Position numbers and translations under genes: made by a program. Source: Akkermansiaceae bacterium (GTDB lineage Bacteria; Verrucomicrobiota; Verrucomicrobiia; Verrucomicrobiales; Akkermansiaceae). From it: a stretch of DNA of 64,000 bases. Every line of letters starts with the position of its first letter. Positions within the stretch are counted from its first letter, which is position 1. The stretch spans positions 248,001-312,000 of the forward strand of contig CAJJBQ010000002.1 of the NCBI GenBank assembly GCA_905182405.1. The letters run 5' to 3'. Shown piece by piece: positions 16,270 to 25,552 of the stretch. The notes beneath the pieces were generated by a model. It was not told where the DNA came from. It was given only the letters and a program-made list of their open reading frames with translations, and ran no database searches.

Positions 16270-16731
16270 ATGAACCTTCGCCAATTAATTCCTCCTGAGT
16301 GCGTTATTCTTGGACTCGCCAGCGTCAAGCATGAGGACGCCATCGGGGAAATGATTGGCCATCTTGCAAAGATTGGCCGTATTTCTCCCGAGGATTGTGA
16401 ACGTTTTGGTGAAGCCGTGATTGATCGGGAGATTCAGGTGGGTACCGGTCTCGGTTCAGGGGTCGCGATTCCTCATGCCCGGGTCGAGGGGCTCGAAGAA
16501 ATCCTCGCGGTATTTGCGCGTTCAGAAATTGGGGTTGATTTTGAATCTCCTGACAACGCTCCTTCTCACACCATAGTGCTCCTCCTTGCGCCTGAGGAAC
16601 AAACGGCACAACATCTCCTGACTTTAGCGGAGCTGGCGAAAGTGTTTTCTCAATGCGAATGTCGTGAGAAATTAAAGGCTGCTTCAATTACCTCTGAAAT
16701 CTCTGCTATCTTCTCTTCTGGAGTCTTCTAA
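16270..16731 (+). CDS. PTS IIA-like nitrogen-regulatory protein (PtsN-type)
   Basis: 153 residues of the fructose/mannitol EIIA fold. The phosphorylatable histidine is in GSGVAIPHARVEG (about residue 70), preceded by REIQVGTGLGSG and followed by the conserved LLLAPEEQTAQHLLTLAELAKVF. Start ATG 16270 has GGAGG about 10 bases upstream; a 26-codon upstream extension is open but lacks family similarity. It is 13 bases ahead of argS. No EIIB/C transporter is nearby, which favours a regulatory PtsN-type role over sugar import. Confidence 0.88.
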   Translation: MNLRQLIPPECVILGLASVKHEDAIGEMIGHLAKIGRISPEDCERFGEAVIDREIQVGTGLGSGVAIPHARVEGLEEILAVFARSEIGVDFESPDNAPSHTIVLLLAPEEQTAQHLLTLAELAKVFSQCECREKLKAASITSEISAIFSSGVF

Positions 16732-16744
16732 CTTCCATATCTTC

Positions 16745-18508
16745 ATGAACATTTCGAAGCTGCTCACTGAAAAACTCCTCGCCGCTCTTGCCGAGATCGG
16801 CCTCGAAGTCCCTGATCCTTCACGCATTCAGGTGAAGCCGGCTGATGATCTGCGTTATGGTGACTACCAGAGCACAGTCGCGATGATGCTCGCGAAGCCA
16901 GCTGGTAAGAACCCTCGTGTTATTGCTTCCGAACTCATGGAGCATCTCGATGTGGCAGCTCTTGCAGAGGTCAGCATCGCTGGTCCCGGTTTTTTGAATT
17001 TCACAATCACTTCAGAGACTTGGAGCGTCTTGGCAAAAAAGCAGTGGCAAGATCCCAATCATTCGGTCCAAGTAGTTCCCAAGCCCGAAACAGTCGTTAT
17101 CGATTTCTCAGCTCCAAATGTCGCCAAGCCAATGCATATTGGGCATATTCGCTCGACCATTATCGGCGAATGCTTGGGTCGTATTGCTTCCCGCCTTGGA
17201 CACAAGGTCATTAAGGATAATCACATCGGAGACTGGGGGACTCAGTTTGGAATGGTGACCTGGGCCTGGAAGAAGGAAGTCAATGAAGAGCAGCTTAGAA
17301 TCGAGCCACTTCAGGAATTACTTCGGCTGTATCGTTCTGCGACTGACGCATGCAAAGAAGACGAGTCAATCAAGGACGCCTGTCGCCAAGAGTTGGTGGC
17401 GCTTCAAGATGGTAACCCAGAGAATCTTGCGATTTGGAATCGCTGCTTGGAACTTTCTAGAAAAGGGCTGGATGAAATCTACACGCGCCTCGACGTTTCT
17501 TTTGACCACTGGTTGGGCGAGAGCTCCTACAATGATGCGCTTGCACTGCTGGTTGAGAAACTTAAGTCCCAAGATTTGGCGCGTGAGAGTGACGGAGCGC
17601 TTTGCGTCTTTTCTGACGAGTCCGGCAAGCCCAAAAATGATCCCTTTAAGGTCAATCGAGATGGTGAATGGCAGGATTACCCGATGATCGTTCGCAAGAA
17701 AGATGGCGCTTTTAATTACGCGACGACCGACATTGCCACCGTTGTTTTCCGAGCTGACGAGTGGAAAGCCGAAAAGGTTTGGTATGTCGTCGACTTCCGC
17801 CAGGGTGGCCATTTTAAACAGCTCTTCGAAGTTTCTCGTCGGTTTGGTTACGATCAAATCGATCTTGTGCATGTTGCATTCGGCACGATCCTCGGAAAGG
17901 ACGGTAAACCGCTTAAGACGCGTGCAGGGGATCTGCCCCAGCTCGCCAATGTCCTGAACGACGCGGTCAAGGCGGCTCGTGAGGTCGTTGGAAATAAGAG
18001 CCATCTTAATACCGAAGAGGAGAAAGATGAGCTTGCTGAGCTGATCGGAGTTAATTCGGTGAAATTTACTGAGCTATCGCATCACCGCATGTCGGACTAC
18101 GTTTTCGATCTCGATAAAATGGTAGCTCTTGAAGGGGATACTGCACCTTACCTCTTTTACAGTTACGTTCGTGCACGCTCGATTTTTCGGAAGCTGGAGG
18201 AAGGTGCTGTGGACACTCTTGATGCAAAAAAGCTGACCATTACGGAACCAGCAGAAATTCACCTCGTTCGGATGCTCACTCGCTTTGGCGATAATGTGAG
18301 CGTTGTTTTGGATGATTTTCGTCCGAATATTCTTGCAACCTATCTTTTGGAACTTGCCCGTTCTTTCCACTCATTTTTCGAGGCCTGCCCGGTCTTGAGA
18401 GCAGAAGGGGAGACGCGGGAAAGTCGACTCATCCTCTGTGACCTCACTTCGCGAGTGATTAAGGATGGCCTCAACCTCCTGGGGATTCAGGTTCCGGAAA
18501 GAATGTAA
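16745..18508 (+). CDS. argS: Arginyl-tRNA synthetase
   Basis: 587 residues, standard class Ia ArgRS. It has an N-terminal tRNA D-loop-recognition domain (about 1-110), the HIGH motif PMHIGHIRSTIIGECLGR, NHIGDWGTQFGM, and the KMSKS-equivalent ILGKDGKPLKTRAGD (ArgRS usually has a degenerate KMSKS). The C-terminal DALR anticodon-binding domain begins near PYLFYSYVRARS and ends in the typical GLNLLGIQVPERM. It is followed 2 bases later by proB. Confidence 0.98.
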   Translation: MNISKLLTEKLLAALAEIGLEVPDPSRIQVKPADDLRYGDYQSTVAMMLAKPAGKNPRVIASELMEHLDVAALAEVSIAGPGFLNFTITSETWSVLAKKQWQDPNHSVQVVPKPETVVIDFSAPNVAKPMHIGHIRSTIIGECLGRIASRLGHKVIKDNHIGDWGTQFGMVTWAWKKEVNEEQLRIEPLQELLRLYRSATDACKEDESIKDACRQELVALQDGNPENLAIWNRCLELSRKGLDEIYTRLDVSFDHWLGESSYNDALALLVEKLKSQDLARESDGALCVFSDESGKPKNDPFKVNRDGEWQDYPMIVRKKDGAFNYATTDIATVVFRADEWKAEKVWYVVDFRQGGHFKQLFEVSRRFGYDQIDLVHVAFGTILGKDGKPLKTRAGDLPQLANVLNDAVKAAREVVGNKSHLNTEEEKDELAELIGVNSVKFTELSHHRMSDYVFDLDKMVALEGDTAPYLFYSYVRARSIFRKLEEGAVDTLDAKKLTITEPAEIHLVRMLTRFGDNVSVVLDDFRPNILATYLLELARSFHSFFEACPVLRAEGETRESRLILCDLTSRVIKDGLNLLGIQVPERM

Positions 18509-18510
18509 TT

Positions 18511-19263
18511 ATGATTCCCCCCATCGTCATTAAGGTCGGCACTGGCGTTCTCACTCGTGAGAATGGCACATTGAAGGGTTCTTCTCTGGTGAAGCTCGTG
18601 ACCGCGGTATCGGCCTTGCATGGCAGCGGGCAGCCTTGTATTTTGGTCTCTTCTGGAGCAGTTGGGGCAGGGGTTTCTGCGCTTGGATTGACTTCTTACC
18701 CCGAGGAGGTCGAGGGTCGCCAAGCTGCAGCAGCGGTTGGACAAGCCCGGTTGATAGGGAAGTATGATACCCTTTTTCAGGACTTTGATCTTCATGCAGC
18801 GCAACTTCTTCTTACAGGAAGTGATCTTGAGGGAAATAAGGAGCGAGTCTTGGCAACTTTAGCGCGTCTACTCACTCACGGATCTATTGTTCCTATCATT
18901 AACGAAAATGACTCGGTAGCGGTTGATGAAGTGCGAGTGGGCGATAATGACATGCTCAGTGCCCGTGTCGCCAAGTTGGTCGGAGCTAACAAGCTGATCC
19001 TATTTACAACGGTTGATGGGCTCTTAGATGGGGAGGGCACACTGATCCCCGAAGTTCCCGAGGTCGGTGCCGTCCTCCATCTCGCACGTGATGATAGTGG
19101 TAAGTTTTCCATTGGGGGGATGGCCTCTAAGCTTCAAGCGGTCGCCCTAGCTACTCAAAATGGAATAGAAGTGATGATTGCTAACGGGAGAAATCCCGAA
19201 CAATTGAGCCAATTGGTATCTGGTTCCGGAATGGGGACAAGATTCCTTGCGCAGTCTCAATGA
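18511..19263 (+). CDS. proB: Glutamate 5-kinase, short form
   Basis: 250 residues of the amino-acid-kinase fold: IVIKVGTGVLT at the N-terminus, LVSSGAVGAG, NENDSVAVDEVRVGDNDMLSA and the nucleotide-site SIGGMASKLQAV. It phosphorylates glutamate in the first step of proline synthesis. The C-terminal PUA domain found in the roughly 370-residue E. coli enzyme is absent; PUA-less forms of about 250-270 residues are a known alternative. Located 2 bases after argS and 57 before proA. Confidence 0.95.
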   Translation: MIPPIVIKVGTGVLTRENGTLKGSSLVKLVTAVSALHGSGQPCILVSSGAVGAGVSALGLTSYPEEVEGRQAAAAVGQARLIGKYDTLFQDFDLHAAQLLLTGSDLEGNKERVLATLARLLTHGSIVPIINENDSVAVDEVRVGDNDMLSARVAKLVGANKLILFTTVDGLLDGEGTLIPEVPEVGAVLHLARDDSGKFSIGGMASKLQAVALATQNGIEVMIANGRNPEQLSQLVSGSGMGTRFLAQSQ

Positions 19264-19320
19264 ATTCTCCCCACAGAATCACTTTCACCCTCGATCATTC
19301 TCGGTTATGACTCTACGTAG

Positions 19321-20583
19321 ATGACGAGCGAGCAAATTAAATCAGAGATCTACGCGATGGGCGAAAAAGCGCGCTCCGCAGCTCGCGCCCTCGCCATTCT
19401 TTCCGCCGATCAAAAAAACGGGATTCTTCGCGCGATGGCACAAGGGATCCGATCTGCCGCATCTGACATCCTCGCTGCCAATGCCAAGGATCTCACTGCC
19501 GGAGAAGAACGCGGTCTCACCAGTGCGATGCTGGATCGCCTTCGCCTTGATGAAGCTCGTCTTGAAGCAGTTGCCGCTGGAGTAGAAAAGGTGGCTACTT
19601 TGCCTGATCCCGTCGGGGAGATTCTCGAAGAATGGGAAAGGCCCTCCGGATTACGCATTCAGCAGATTCGTGTTCCTATTGGAGTGATTGGAATTATTTA
19701 CGAAAGTAGGCCCAACGTAACGAGCGACGCAGCCGTCCTTTGCCTAAAATCAGGAAATGCTACCATTTTGCGCGGTGGATCCGAGGCCATTCATTCGAAC
19801 AGAGCTCTCGCTGACGCTTTGCAAAAAGGGGGCGAAACAGCTGGGCTTCCTGAAGGAGCGATCCAACTCATCCCTTTTACTGATCGTGAAAGTGTCGGCA
19901 TAATGGCAGGGATGGATCGTTATCTCGACCTTATCATTCCTCGGGGAGGAAAGGGCCTGATCGAAGCAGTCGTCTCGCGCGCACGGATGCCTGTCATCAA
20001 GCACTATGATGGAATTTGCCACGCCTATATTCACAGCGAGGCCGACCAGGAAATGGCAGTCAAAATCGTCGTCGATTCCAAAACCCAAAAACCCAGTGTC
20101 TGCAACGCTCTTGAAACGCTTTTAGTCGATGCCGCGATCGCCGATGAATTTCTACCGAAGGTAGCCGCCGCTTTAGGTGCTAAGAATGTCGAGCTCCGAG
20201 GGGATGAAGCAACTCAGGCCGTAATCCCGGTGGTTCCCGCCTTGGAAGAAGATTGGGATCGCGAGTATCTCGATTACATTCTCTCGGTTAAAGTCGTCGC
20301 ATCTATTGATGAAGCAATTGCCCACATCAATGCGCACAGCTCACAGCACACCGAGACTATTGTGACTGAAAACGTTGAGCTCGCGGAGCGCTTCTTAAAA
20401 GAAAATGATTCCGCCTGTGTCTTCCACAATGTTTCAACCCGCTTTAGTGATGGGGAGGAATTTGGATTCGGTGCTGAGATTGGTATATCGACCGACAAAT
20501 TGCACGCGAGGGGACCAATGGGTCTACGCGAGCTGACTTCCTATCAATATCGCGTCCGTGGAAACGGACAGACGAAGCTATAG
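19321..20583 (+). CDS. proA: Gamma-glutamyl phosphate reductase
   Basis: 420 residues of the aldehyde-dehydrogenase superfamily. It reduces glutamyl-5-phosphate to the semialdehyde with NADPH, the second proline step. Visible are the catalytic cysteine in KPSVCNALETLLVD, the nucleotide-binding IGVIGIIYESRPNVTSDAA and KSGNATILRGGSEA, DLIIPRGGKGLI, and the C-terminal GFGAEIGISTDKLHARGPMGL. It pairs with proB upstream. It converges on the FHA gene with a 4-base gap. Confidence 0.97.
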   Translation: MTSEQIKSEIYAMGEKARSAARALAILSADQKNGILRAMAQGIRSAASDILAANAKDLTAGEERGLTSAMLDRLRLDEARLEAVAAGVEKVATLPDPVGEILEEWERPSGLRIQQIRVPIGVIGIIYESRPNVTSDAAVLCLKSGNATILRGGSEAIHSNRALADALQKGGETAGLPEGAIQLIPFTDRESVGIMAGMDRYLDLIIPRGGKGLIEAVVSRARMPVIKHYDGICHAYIHSEADQEMAVKIVVDSKTQKPSVCNALETLLVDAAIADEFLPKVAAALGAKNVELRGDEATQAVIPVVPALEEDWDREYLDYILSVKVVASIDEAIAHINAHSSQHTETIVTENVELAERFLKENDSACVFHNVSTRFSDGEEFGFGAEIGISTDKLHARGPMGLRELTSYQYRVRGNGQTKL

Positions 20584-20587
20584 GAAG

Positions 20588-21217
20588 CTATTCATCCTCG
20601 ACCTTCTTTTGCTCGAGGGCAGGCTGCCCGTTTAATAAGTCGCCATGAAGAGTAATGTCGCCGGTGCGTCCCAGCTTCTCCTGTTTCTTGACGTAGCCGT
20701 TATTGAGGCCAGCAATGAGGGCTAAAATTCCTAAAACAAGGGTAGTGAAGGAGATCATTCCGCCACCCGCCTCACTTGAGGCGAGCATCTGCTGAGGAGG
20801 AACGCTTGGCGATTGAGCAGCTGAGTTACGAGTGATTTTCTTGGGCGCGGCCGGAACATCTTTCGCCTTCTTCTGTTTCTCGTTCGATTTAAAGTCCTCC
20901 GTATCAAGGGTATCGAGCTCCTCATCGGCTAAACCATACCCAAATTGGACATCACCGACCTTTACGTCGTCTCCATTCCGAAGATCGATGACCTCCATTT
21001 CTTCGTCATCGAGACTGATTCCATTGGTAGAATTTCGATCACGAAGAATGTAACCACCGTCTACTCGGTCCATCGTGCAATGGGCACTCGAGACTGAGGG
21101 GTCGTCGATAACGATGTCGTTATCGACGCTGCGCCCAATCGTGACCTTGTTACGGTCGAGTTTAAAACGGTAAGGCTGAGAGTTTTTTCCGGGGATCGTG
21201 ATGCTGACGCGAGGCAT
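20588..21217 (-). CDS. FHA-domain membrane protein
   Basis: 209 residues. An N-terminal forkhead-associated domain (about 1-95) has the phosphothreonine-binding pattern VTIGRSVDNDIVIDDPSVSSAHC followed by LRDRNSTNGI. A Lys/Pro-rich linker (about 105-145) leads to one hydrophobic helix (ISFTTLVLGILALIAGLN) and a short tail. It should tether a pThr-reading domain to the inner membrane face. No Ser/Thr kinase is adjacent. It is a single gene between convergent proA and the divergent ABC operon. Confidence 0.85.
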   Translation of the reverse strand: MPRVSITIPGKNSQPYRFKLDRNKVTIGRSVDNDIVIDDPSVSSAHCTMDRVDGGYILRDRNSTNGISLDDEEMEVIDLRNGDDVKVGDVQFGYGLADEELDTLDTEDFKSNEKQKKAKDVPAAPKKITRNSAAQSPSVPPQQMLASSEAGGGMISFTTLVLGILALIAGLNNGYVKKQEKLGRTGDITLHGDLLNGQPALEQKKVEDE

Positions 21218-21266
21218 GGAATAAGAAAGTTGACTGAAAGGTAGTATTCATAGTTTCTAAGGGATT

Positions 21267-21289
21267 ACGAATGGAAAACTTGCATTCGT
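21267..21289. promoter_or_regulatory. Inverted repeat before the iron-type ABC operon
   Basis: ACGAATG-N9-CATTCGT, a perfect 7-base inverted repeat (extending to 9 bases per arm with one mismatch), lies directly upstream of the ABC ATPase start. It does not match the canonical Fur 19-mer. It may be an operator for an unidentified regulator, or a hairpin in the leader. The distal arm overlaps the alternative GTG start at 21288, which favours the ATG at 21330. Confidence 0.5.
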
Positions 21290-21329
21290 GAGCTTGCCTT
21301 TTGCTTTAAAATTGGAAGCATTCGCCCCA

Positions 21330-22382
21330 ATGGAGGCAATCAGGGCTCAGAAGATTACAAAACGATTTGGGGAGGTCACGGCACTCGATAAGGTGACGCT
21401 GGAAATTGCTGCGGGAGAACTCTTCTTCCTTCTTGGTGGGAGTGGCTGTGGAAAGACGACTTTATTGCGATGTATCGCCGGGTTGGAGAAGCCCACCGCG
21501 GGTACAATTCACTTTGGTGAACGTGATGTTACTGATCTTCCACCCCACAAACGAGAGGCCGCAATGGTCTTTCAAAGCTACGCGCTCTGGCCGCATATGA
21601 CGGTCGGGCAAAACATCGCCTTCGGACTCGAGGAGCGGAAGGTTCCCAAAGACGAGATCAAAAGGAGGGTCGAGGAGGCTCTCTCAATGGTGAAGCTCGA
21701 GGGCTATGGGCCGAGGGGAATCGATCAAATGTCAGGAGGCCAGCAGCAGCGAGTTTCATTAGCACGTGCCTTGGTAGTGAAGCCCAAGTGTCTTCTTTTG
21801 GATGAGCCGCTTTCAAATCTTGATGCCCAGCTGCGGCTCGAGATGCGCTCGGAGATCCGCCGGATCACCAAGGAGAATGAGCTCACCGGAGTTTATGTGA
21901 CCCACGATCAGTCAGAGGCGCTTTCAATGGCTGATCGCATGGCTGTGATGGATTCGGGGCACGTGGTGCAAGTCGGACCACCCGAGGAGATTTATCGAAA
22001 TCCATGCTGCTCCTACGTTGCTGGATTCATTGGTGAGACCAACCTGTTGCGAGGAACCATCAATGGCGTCCATCTGAGCACTCCAAACGGGAATCTCAGG
22101 GGAAGGATTACTGTCAATGATTGGACGCCCAGCGAGGGTGTGGAGGCGCTGCTCTCGATTCGACCTGAGGCCATCACCCTTGGGGATCCCAACGGAGCCA
22201 CCTTGATCGGAAGAGTGCGCGAGAGAACTTATCTGGGCAACCTAGTCCAATATGCGGTGGAGCTGAGAGACGAAAGTAAAATCCAAATCACAGAAATGAA
22301 TCCGCGCCGAATTCGGGAAGCCGGAGAAACCGAAGTGGGTCTTCACGTAGCTCCAGACGACATCACTCTTTTAAAAGACTAA
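21330..22382 (+). CDS. ABC transporter ATP-binding protein, iron(III)/polyamine type
   Basis: About 350 residues from MEAIRAQKITKRFGE; a GTG 42 bases upstream would add 14 residues. It has Walker A GGSGCGKTTLL, the Q-loop in FQSYALWPHM, the signature MSGGQQQRVSLARAL, Walker B CLLLDEPLSNLDAQLR and the switch His in VYVTHDQSEAL. A C-terminal TOBE-like domain begins after GFIGETNLLRG. This is the FbpC/PotA subfamily. It energises the importer formed with the next two genes (1-base gap and 4-base overlap). Confidence 0.93.
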   Translation: MEAIRAQKITKRFGEVTALDKVTLEIAAGELFFLLGGSGCGKTTLLRCIAGLEKPTAGTIHFGERDVTDLPPHKREAAMVFQSYALWPHMTVGQNIAFGLEERKVPKDEIKRRVEEALSMVKLEGYGPRGIDQMSGGQQQRVSLARALVVKPKCLLLDEPLSNLDAQLRLEMRSEIRRITKENELTGVYVTHDQSEALSMADRMAVMDSGHVVQVGPPEEIYRNPCCSYVAGFIGETNLLRGTINGVHLSTPNGNLRGRITVNDWTPSEGVEALLSIRPEAITLGDPNGATLIGRVRERTYLGNLVQYAVELRDESKIQITEMNPRRIREAGETEVGLHVAPDDITLLKD

Positions 22383-22383
22383 G

Positions 22384-23850
22384 ATGAAAGGATCCTTGAA
22401 AAAGTATCTTGGCGTTTTTATCCCGCTCGCAATTGTCGTCGCGGCACCTCTCATTATGCGGGACACCGTGAGTGAGTCGGCCGCCAATGCCGAGTTGCGT
22501 CTTGAAATCATCACGCCGCATAACGAGGCTATTCGTCGCGAATTCGGGGACGCCTTTTCCGAATGGTATGAGAAGGAAAAGGGAAAGAGCGTCTACGTCA
22601 ATTGGCGCACTCCAGGAGGAACGAGCGAAATTAAACGCGTGCTCGATGGCGCCTTCCAAGCCGCAGAAGAGCGGGGGAGTGAGGGGGTTGGGATCGATTT
22701 ATTTTTTGGCGGAGGCGAGTATGACTTTTCTGGCCAAGCCAAAAAGGGGCGTTTTGTGGAGCTGGCTATTTTTAAAAATCAGGCGAAACTTTTCGAGGAC
22801 GATATCATTCCACCGACCGTCAGCGGGGAGACCTATTACGACCCCAATAAAACTTGGATTGGGTGCTGCCTCTCATCGTTTGGGATTTGTTACAATACCG
22901 ATAGCTTGAAGAGGCGGGGGTTGAATCCGCCAAAATCGTGGATGGATCTCGGTGACCCCGCTTACATGAAGGGAGTTGCGCTTGCTGATCCGACGAAAAG
23001 TGGCTCGGTAGCCAAGGCATTTGAAATGCTCATTCAACAGCAGATCCATGAAGAGATTGCCAAAGGCGGAGATCGCGATGAAGCTGTCTCACGAGGGTGG
23101 ACAAGAGGGCTTAACTTGATCCAACGGGTCACTGCGAACGCGAAATATTTTACGGATAGTTCTTCAAAGCCACCTCGAGATGTCGGCCAGGGAAATGCGG
23201 TTGCGGGAATGTCGATCGACTTCTACGGGAGGACTTACAATGAGATCCTCAAGAAGGACGATGGAACTTCGCGAGTTCACTTTGTAGCACCAAAGGGAGG
23301 GACTTCCGTGAGCGTTGACCCGGTTGCTGTTTTAAAAGGAGCACCCAATATGGAGCTAGCGCAAGAGTTCGTTCGTTTCCTCCTCAGCAAAGAAGGTCAG
23401 ATGATTTGGAATGCACGACCGGGCGAAGAAATGGGCCCCCGGTTTCGAGCGCTACGACGGCTCCCCATTCGAAGAGACCTTTACCAAGAGCCTTACCTTT
23501 CCATGATGACTGATCCTGATGCCATGCCCTACGAAGTTGCCGATCGTTTCTTTTACGATTCGAAGCTAACCGGTCACCTTTTTACTCCGCTCAGAAACAT
23601 CATCCGGGTGATGAGCATCGACAGCCATGAGGAAATGAAATCTGCGTGGAAGGCTCTTGAGAAAAAAGGGTTTCCGGAGGAGGCCAGCAGGATCTTTTTC
23701 GATGTGAGTCCAGTGTCTTACGAGATCACAGGAACCGAGATTCGGAGCACTTTTAAATCAAGTGATAAAGTCGAAGCGGTGCGCATGACGAACCGACTCG
23801 GGAAACACTTTCGTGAGAATTACGAAAAGGTGGAAAGGATGTGCCGATGA
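22384..23850 (+). CDS. ABC transporter extracellular solute-binding protein, iron type
   Basis: 488 residues with an N-terminal membrane/signal segment (YLGVFIPLAIVVAAPLIM). The body is a type II periplasmic-binding fold: LRLEIITPHNEAIRREF, GVGIDLFFGGGEYDF, FGICYNTDSLKRRGLNPPKSW, DPTKSGSVAKAFEML and ALRRLPIRRDLY, all typical of Fe3+/thiamine-type binding proteins. It is longer than usual (about 340) because of a C-terminal extension after about 350 with no recognised domain. Substrate is inferred from family, not shown. Confidence 0.85.
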   Translation: MKGSLKKYLGVFIPLAIVVAAPLIMRDTVSESAANAELRLEIITPHNEAIRREFGDAFSEWYEKEKGKSVYVNWRTPGGTSEIKRVLDGAFQAAEERGSEGVGIDLFFGGGEYDFSGQAKKGRFVELAIFKNQAKLFEDDIIPPTVSGETYYDPNKTWIGCCLSSFGICYNTDSLKRRGLNPPKSWMDLGDPAYMKGVALADPTKSGSVAKAFEMLIQQQIHEEIAKGGDRDEAVSRGWTRGLNLIQRVTANAKYFTDSSSKPPRDVGQGNAVAGMSIDFYGRTYNEILKKDDGTSRVHFVAPKGGTSVSVDPVAVLKGAPNMELAQEFVRFLLSKEGQMIWNARPGEEMGPRFRALRRLPIRRDLYQEPYLSMMTDPDAMPYEVADRFFYDSKLTGHLFTPLRNIIRVMSIDSHEEMKSAWKALEKKGFPEEASRIFFDVSPVSYEITGTEIRSTFKSSDKVEAVRMTNRLGKHFRENYEKVERMCR

Positions 23851-25541
23851 ATCGTGGACTCGCCTACTCGCTGACCGCAATCGTCACTGGTTTCTTCGCA
23901 ATCTTTTTTCTCTACCCGGCGGTCATCGTCTTGAAAGAGGCTTTCTATGTTAAAGAGGAGGGGCTGACCTTTGGATTCATCCGTGAGGTTTTCGCGAACC
24001 CGGTTTATGTTGAAGGACTTTGGAATGCCTTTGCTCTCGGAATTACAAGCACCTTGGGAAGCTTGCTGATTGCCTTTCCTTTGGCGCTCTTGGGGCACCG
24101 ATATCTCTTTGCTTTCAAGAAATCACTCTCGGCCCTGATCCTGATTCCTCTGGTGCTGCCGCCTTTTGTGGGAGCGGTTGGAGTGAAGCAAATCTTGGGA
24201 AGCCAGGGAGCTCTTAATGCTCTTTTGGCAAGTGTTGGGATTATCGATGCAGGCTCGCCCGTTGATTGGTTGGGGGAGAACCGCTTTATGGGGATCGTCA
24301 TCATGAACGCACTCCACCTTTACCCGATCCTCTATATGAACATCGCTGCCTCGCTTTCGAATATCGATCCAGCGATGGAACAAGCGGCACAAAATCTCGG
24401 CTGCCCGCCGTGGCGCCGACTTTTGCGGATCACCTTGCCTCTGTGCATGCCGGGGATCTTTGCGGGAGGGGCGATCGTCTTCATTTGGTCGTTTACTGAA
24501 CTTGGAGTTCCGCTGGTATTCGATTACACGCGTGTCGCCCCGGTGCAGGTTTTTAATGGCATCAAAGATCTGGGGGCGAACCCGTTTCCCTATGCCTTGG
24601 TTGCAATCATGCTGGTCATTTCCACCACGGTATTCCTCATCTCCAAGGCGGTCCTCGGTCGATCAAAATTAGGGACAGCTCCAAGGCCGCAAGGTCGCGC
24701 CAATGAAATTCGTCTTAAAGGAGTTGCATCATTTGCGGTAGCGGCCTTCTTCTTTGCGATCTTCTTCATCTCCTCGCTACCTCACCTGGGAGTGGTCTTT
24801 CTTTCGCTGGCTCAGGATTGGTATGCCACCGTGCTCCCGGAGGCTTGGACCGCTGATCACTACCGCGAAGCCTTGGGTCATCCACTTGTGGTGCCCTCGA
24901 TTCAAAATAGCCTGCTCTATGCAACTGGATCTACCTTGATTGATGTGGTGCTCGGGGTTGCGATCGCTTGGGTCATTGTCCGGAGTAATATCAGAGGACG
25001 CGCCATTCTTGATGCGCTCGTGATGTTGCCATTGGCGGTTCCTGGATTGGTCTTAGCATTTGGATACTTAGCTCTTTCTCGCGAGGGTCAGGGATTCCAC
25101 TGGCTGGTGGGAGCAGCTGAAGATCCGACCTATTTGATTATTATTGCCTATGCAGTCCGGCGACTTCCTTACGTCGTGCGCTCTGCCGTGGCTGGACTTC
25201 AGCAAAGTAATATCGCGCTCGAGGAAGCAGCGCAGTCTCTGGGAGCAACCCCCGCACGGACCCTCCGAAGAGTGTCGTTACCCTTGCTCAGCGCAAATCT
25301 GATTGCGGGCTCCATCTTGGCCTTTGCCTTCGCGATGCTGGAGGTGAGTGATAGTCTTATTCTCGCACAACAAGCGGAGCACTTCCCAATCACGAAAGCA
25401 ATCTACTCTCTCTTGGGAATGCTTGGAAACGGTTATGAACTTGCGGCGGCTCTCGGGGTCTGGGCGATGGCCTTCCTCTCGATTGCAATTATTGGAGCGG
25501 TTGTCCTTGGTGGCAAAAAAGGGGGGCTTTTCCGGATGTGA
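23847..25541 (+). CDS. ABC transporter permease with two fused membrane domains (FbpB-like)
   Basis: About 564 residues, starting at an ATG that overlaps the binding-protein stop (ATGA). Two homologous halves each have about six membrane helices and an EAA loop: EQAAQNLGCPPWRRLLRITL in the first and EEAAQSLGATPARTLRRVSL in the second. Fused tandem permeases are typical of FbpB/ThiP-type iron and thiamine importers. Together with the ATPase and binding protein it makes a complete importer. It converges on the methyltransferase gene with an 11-base gap. Confidence 0.93.
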   Translation: MNRGLAYSLTAIVTGFFAIFFLYPAVIVLKEAFYVKEEGLTFGFIREVFANPVYVEGLWNAFALGITSTLGSLLIAFPLALLGHRYLFAFKKSLSALILIPLVLPPFVGAVGVKQILGSQGALNALLASVGIIDAGSPVDWLGENRFMGIVIMNALHLYPILYMNIAASLSNIDPAMEQAAQNLGCPPWRRLLRITLPLCMPGIFAGGAIVFIWSFTELGVPLVFDYTRVAPVQVFNGIKDLGANPFPYALVAIMLVISTTVFLISKAVLGRSKLGTAPRPQGRANEIRLKGVASFAVAAFFFAIFFISSLPHLGVVFLSLAQDWYATVLPEAWTADHYREALGHPLVVPSIQNSLLYATGSTLIDVVLGVAIAWVIVRSNIRGRAILDALVMLPLAVPGLVLAFGYLALSREGQGFHWLVGAAEDPTYLIIIAYAVRRLPYVVRSAVAGLQQSNIALEEAAQSLGATPARTLRRVSLPLLSANLIAGSILAFAFAMLEVSDSLILAQQAEHFPITKAIYSLLGMLGNGYELAAALGVWAMAFLSIAIIGAVVLGGKKGGLFRM

Positions 25542-25552
25542 TCGATGGTGAT

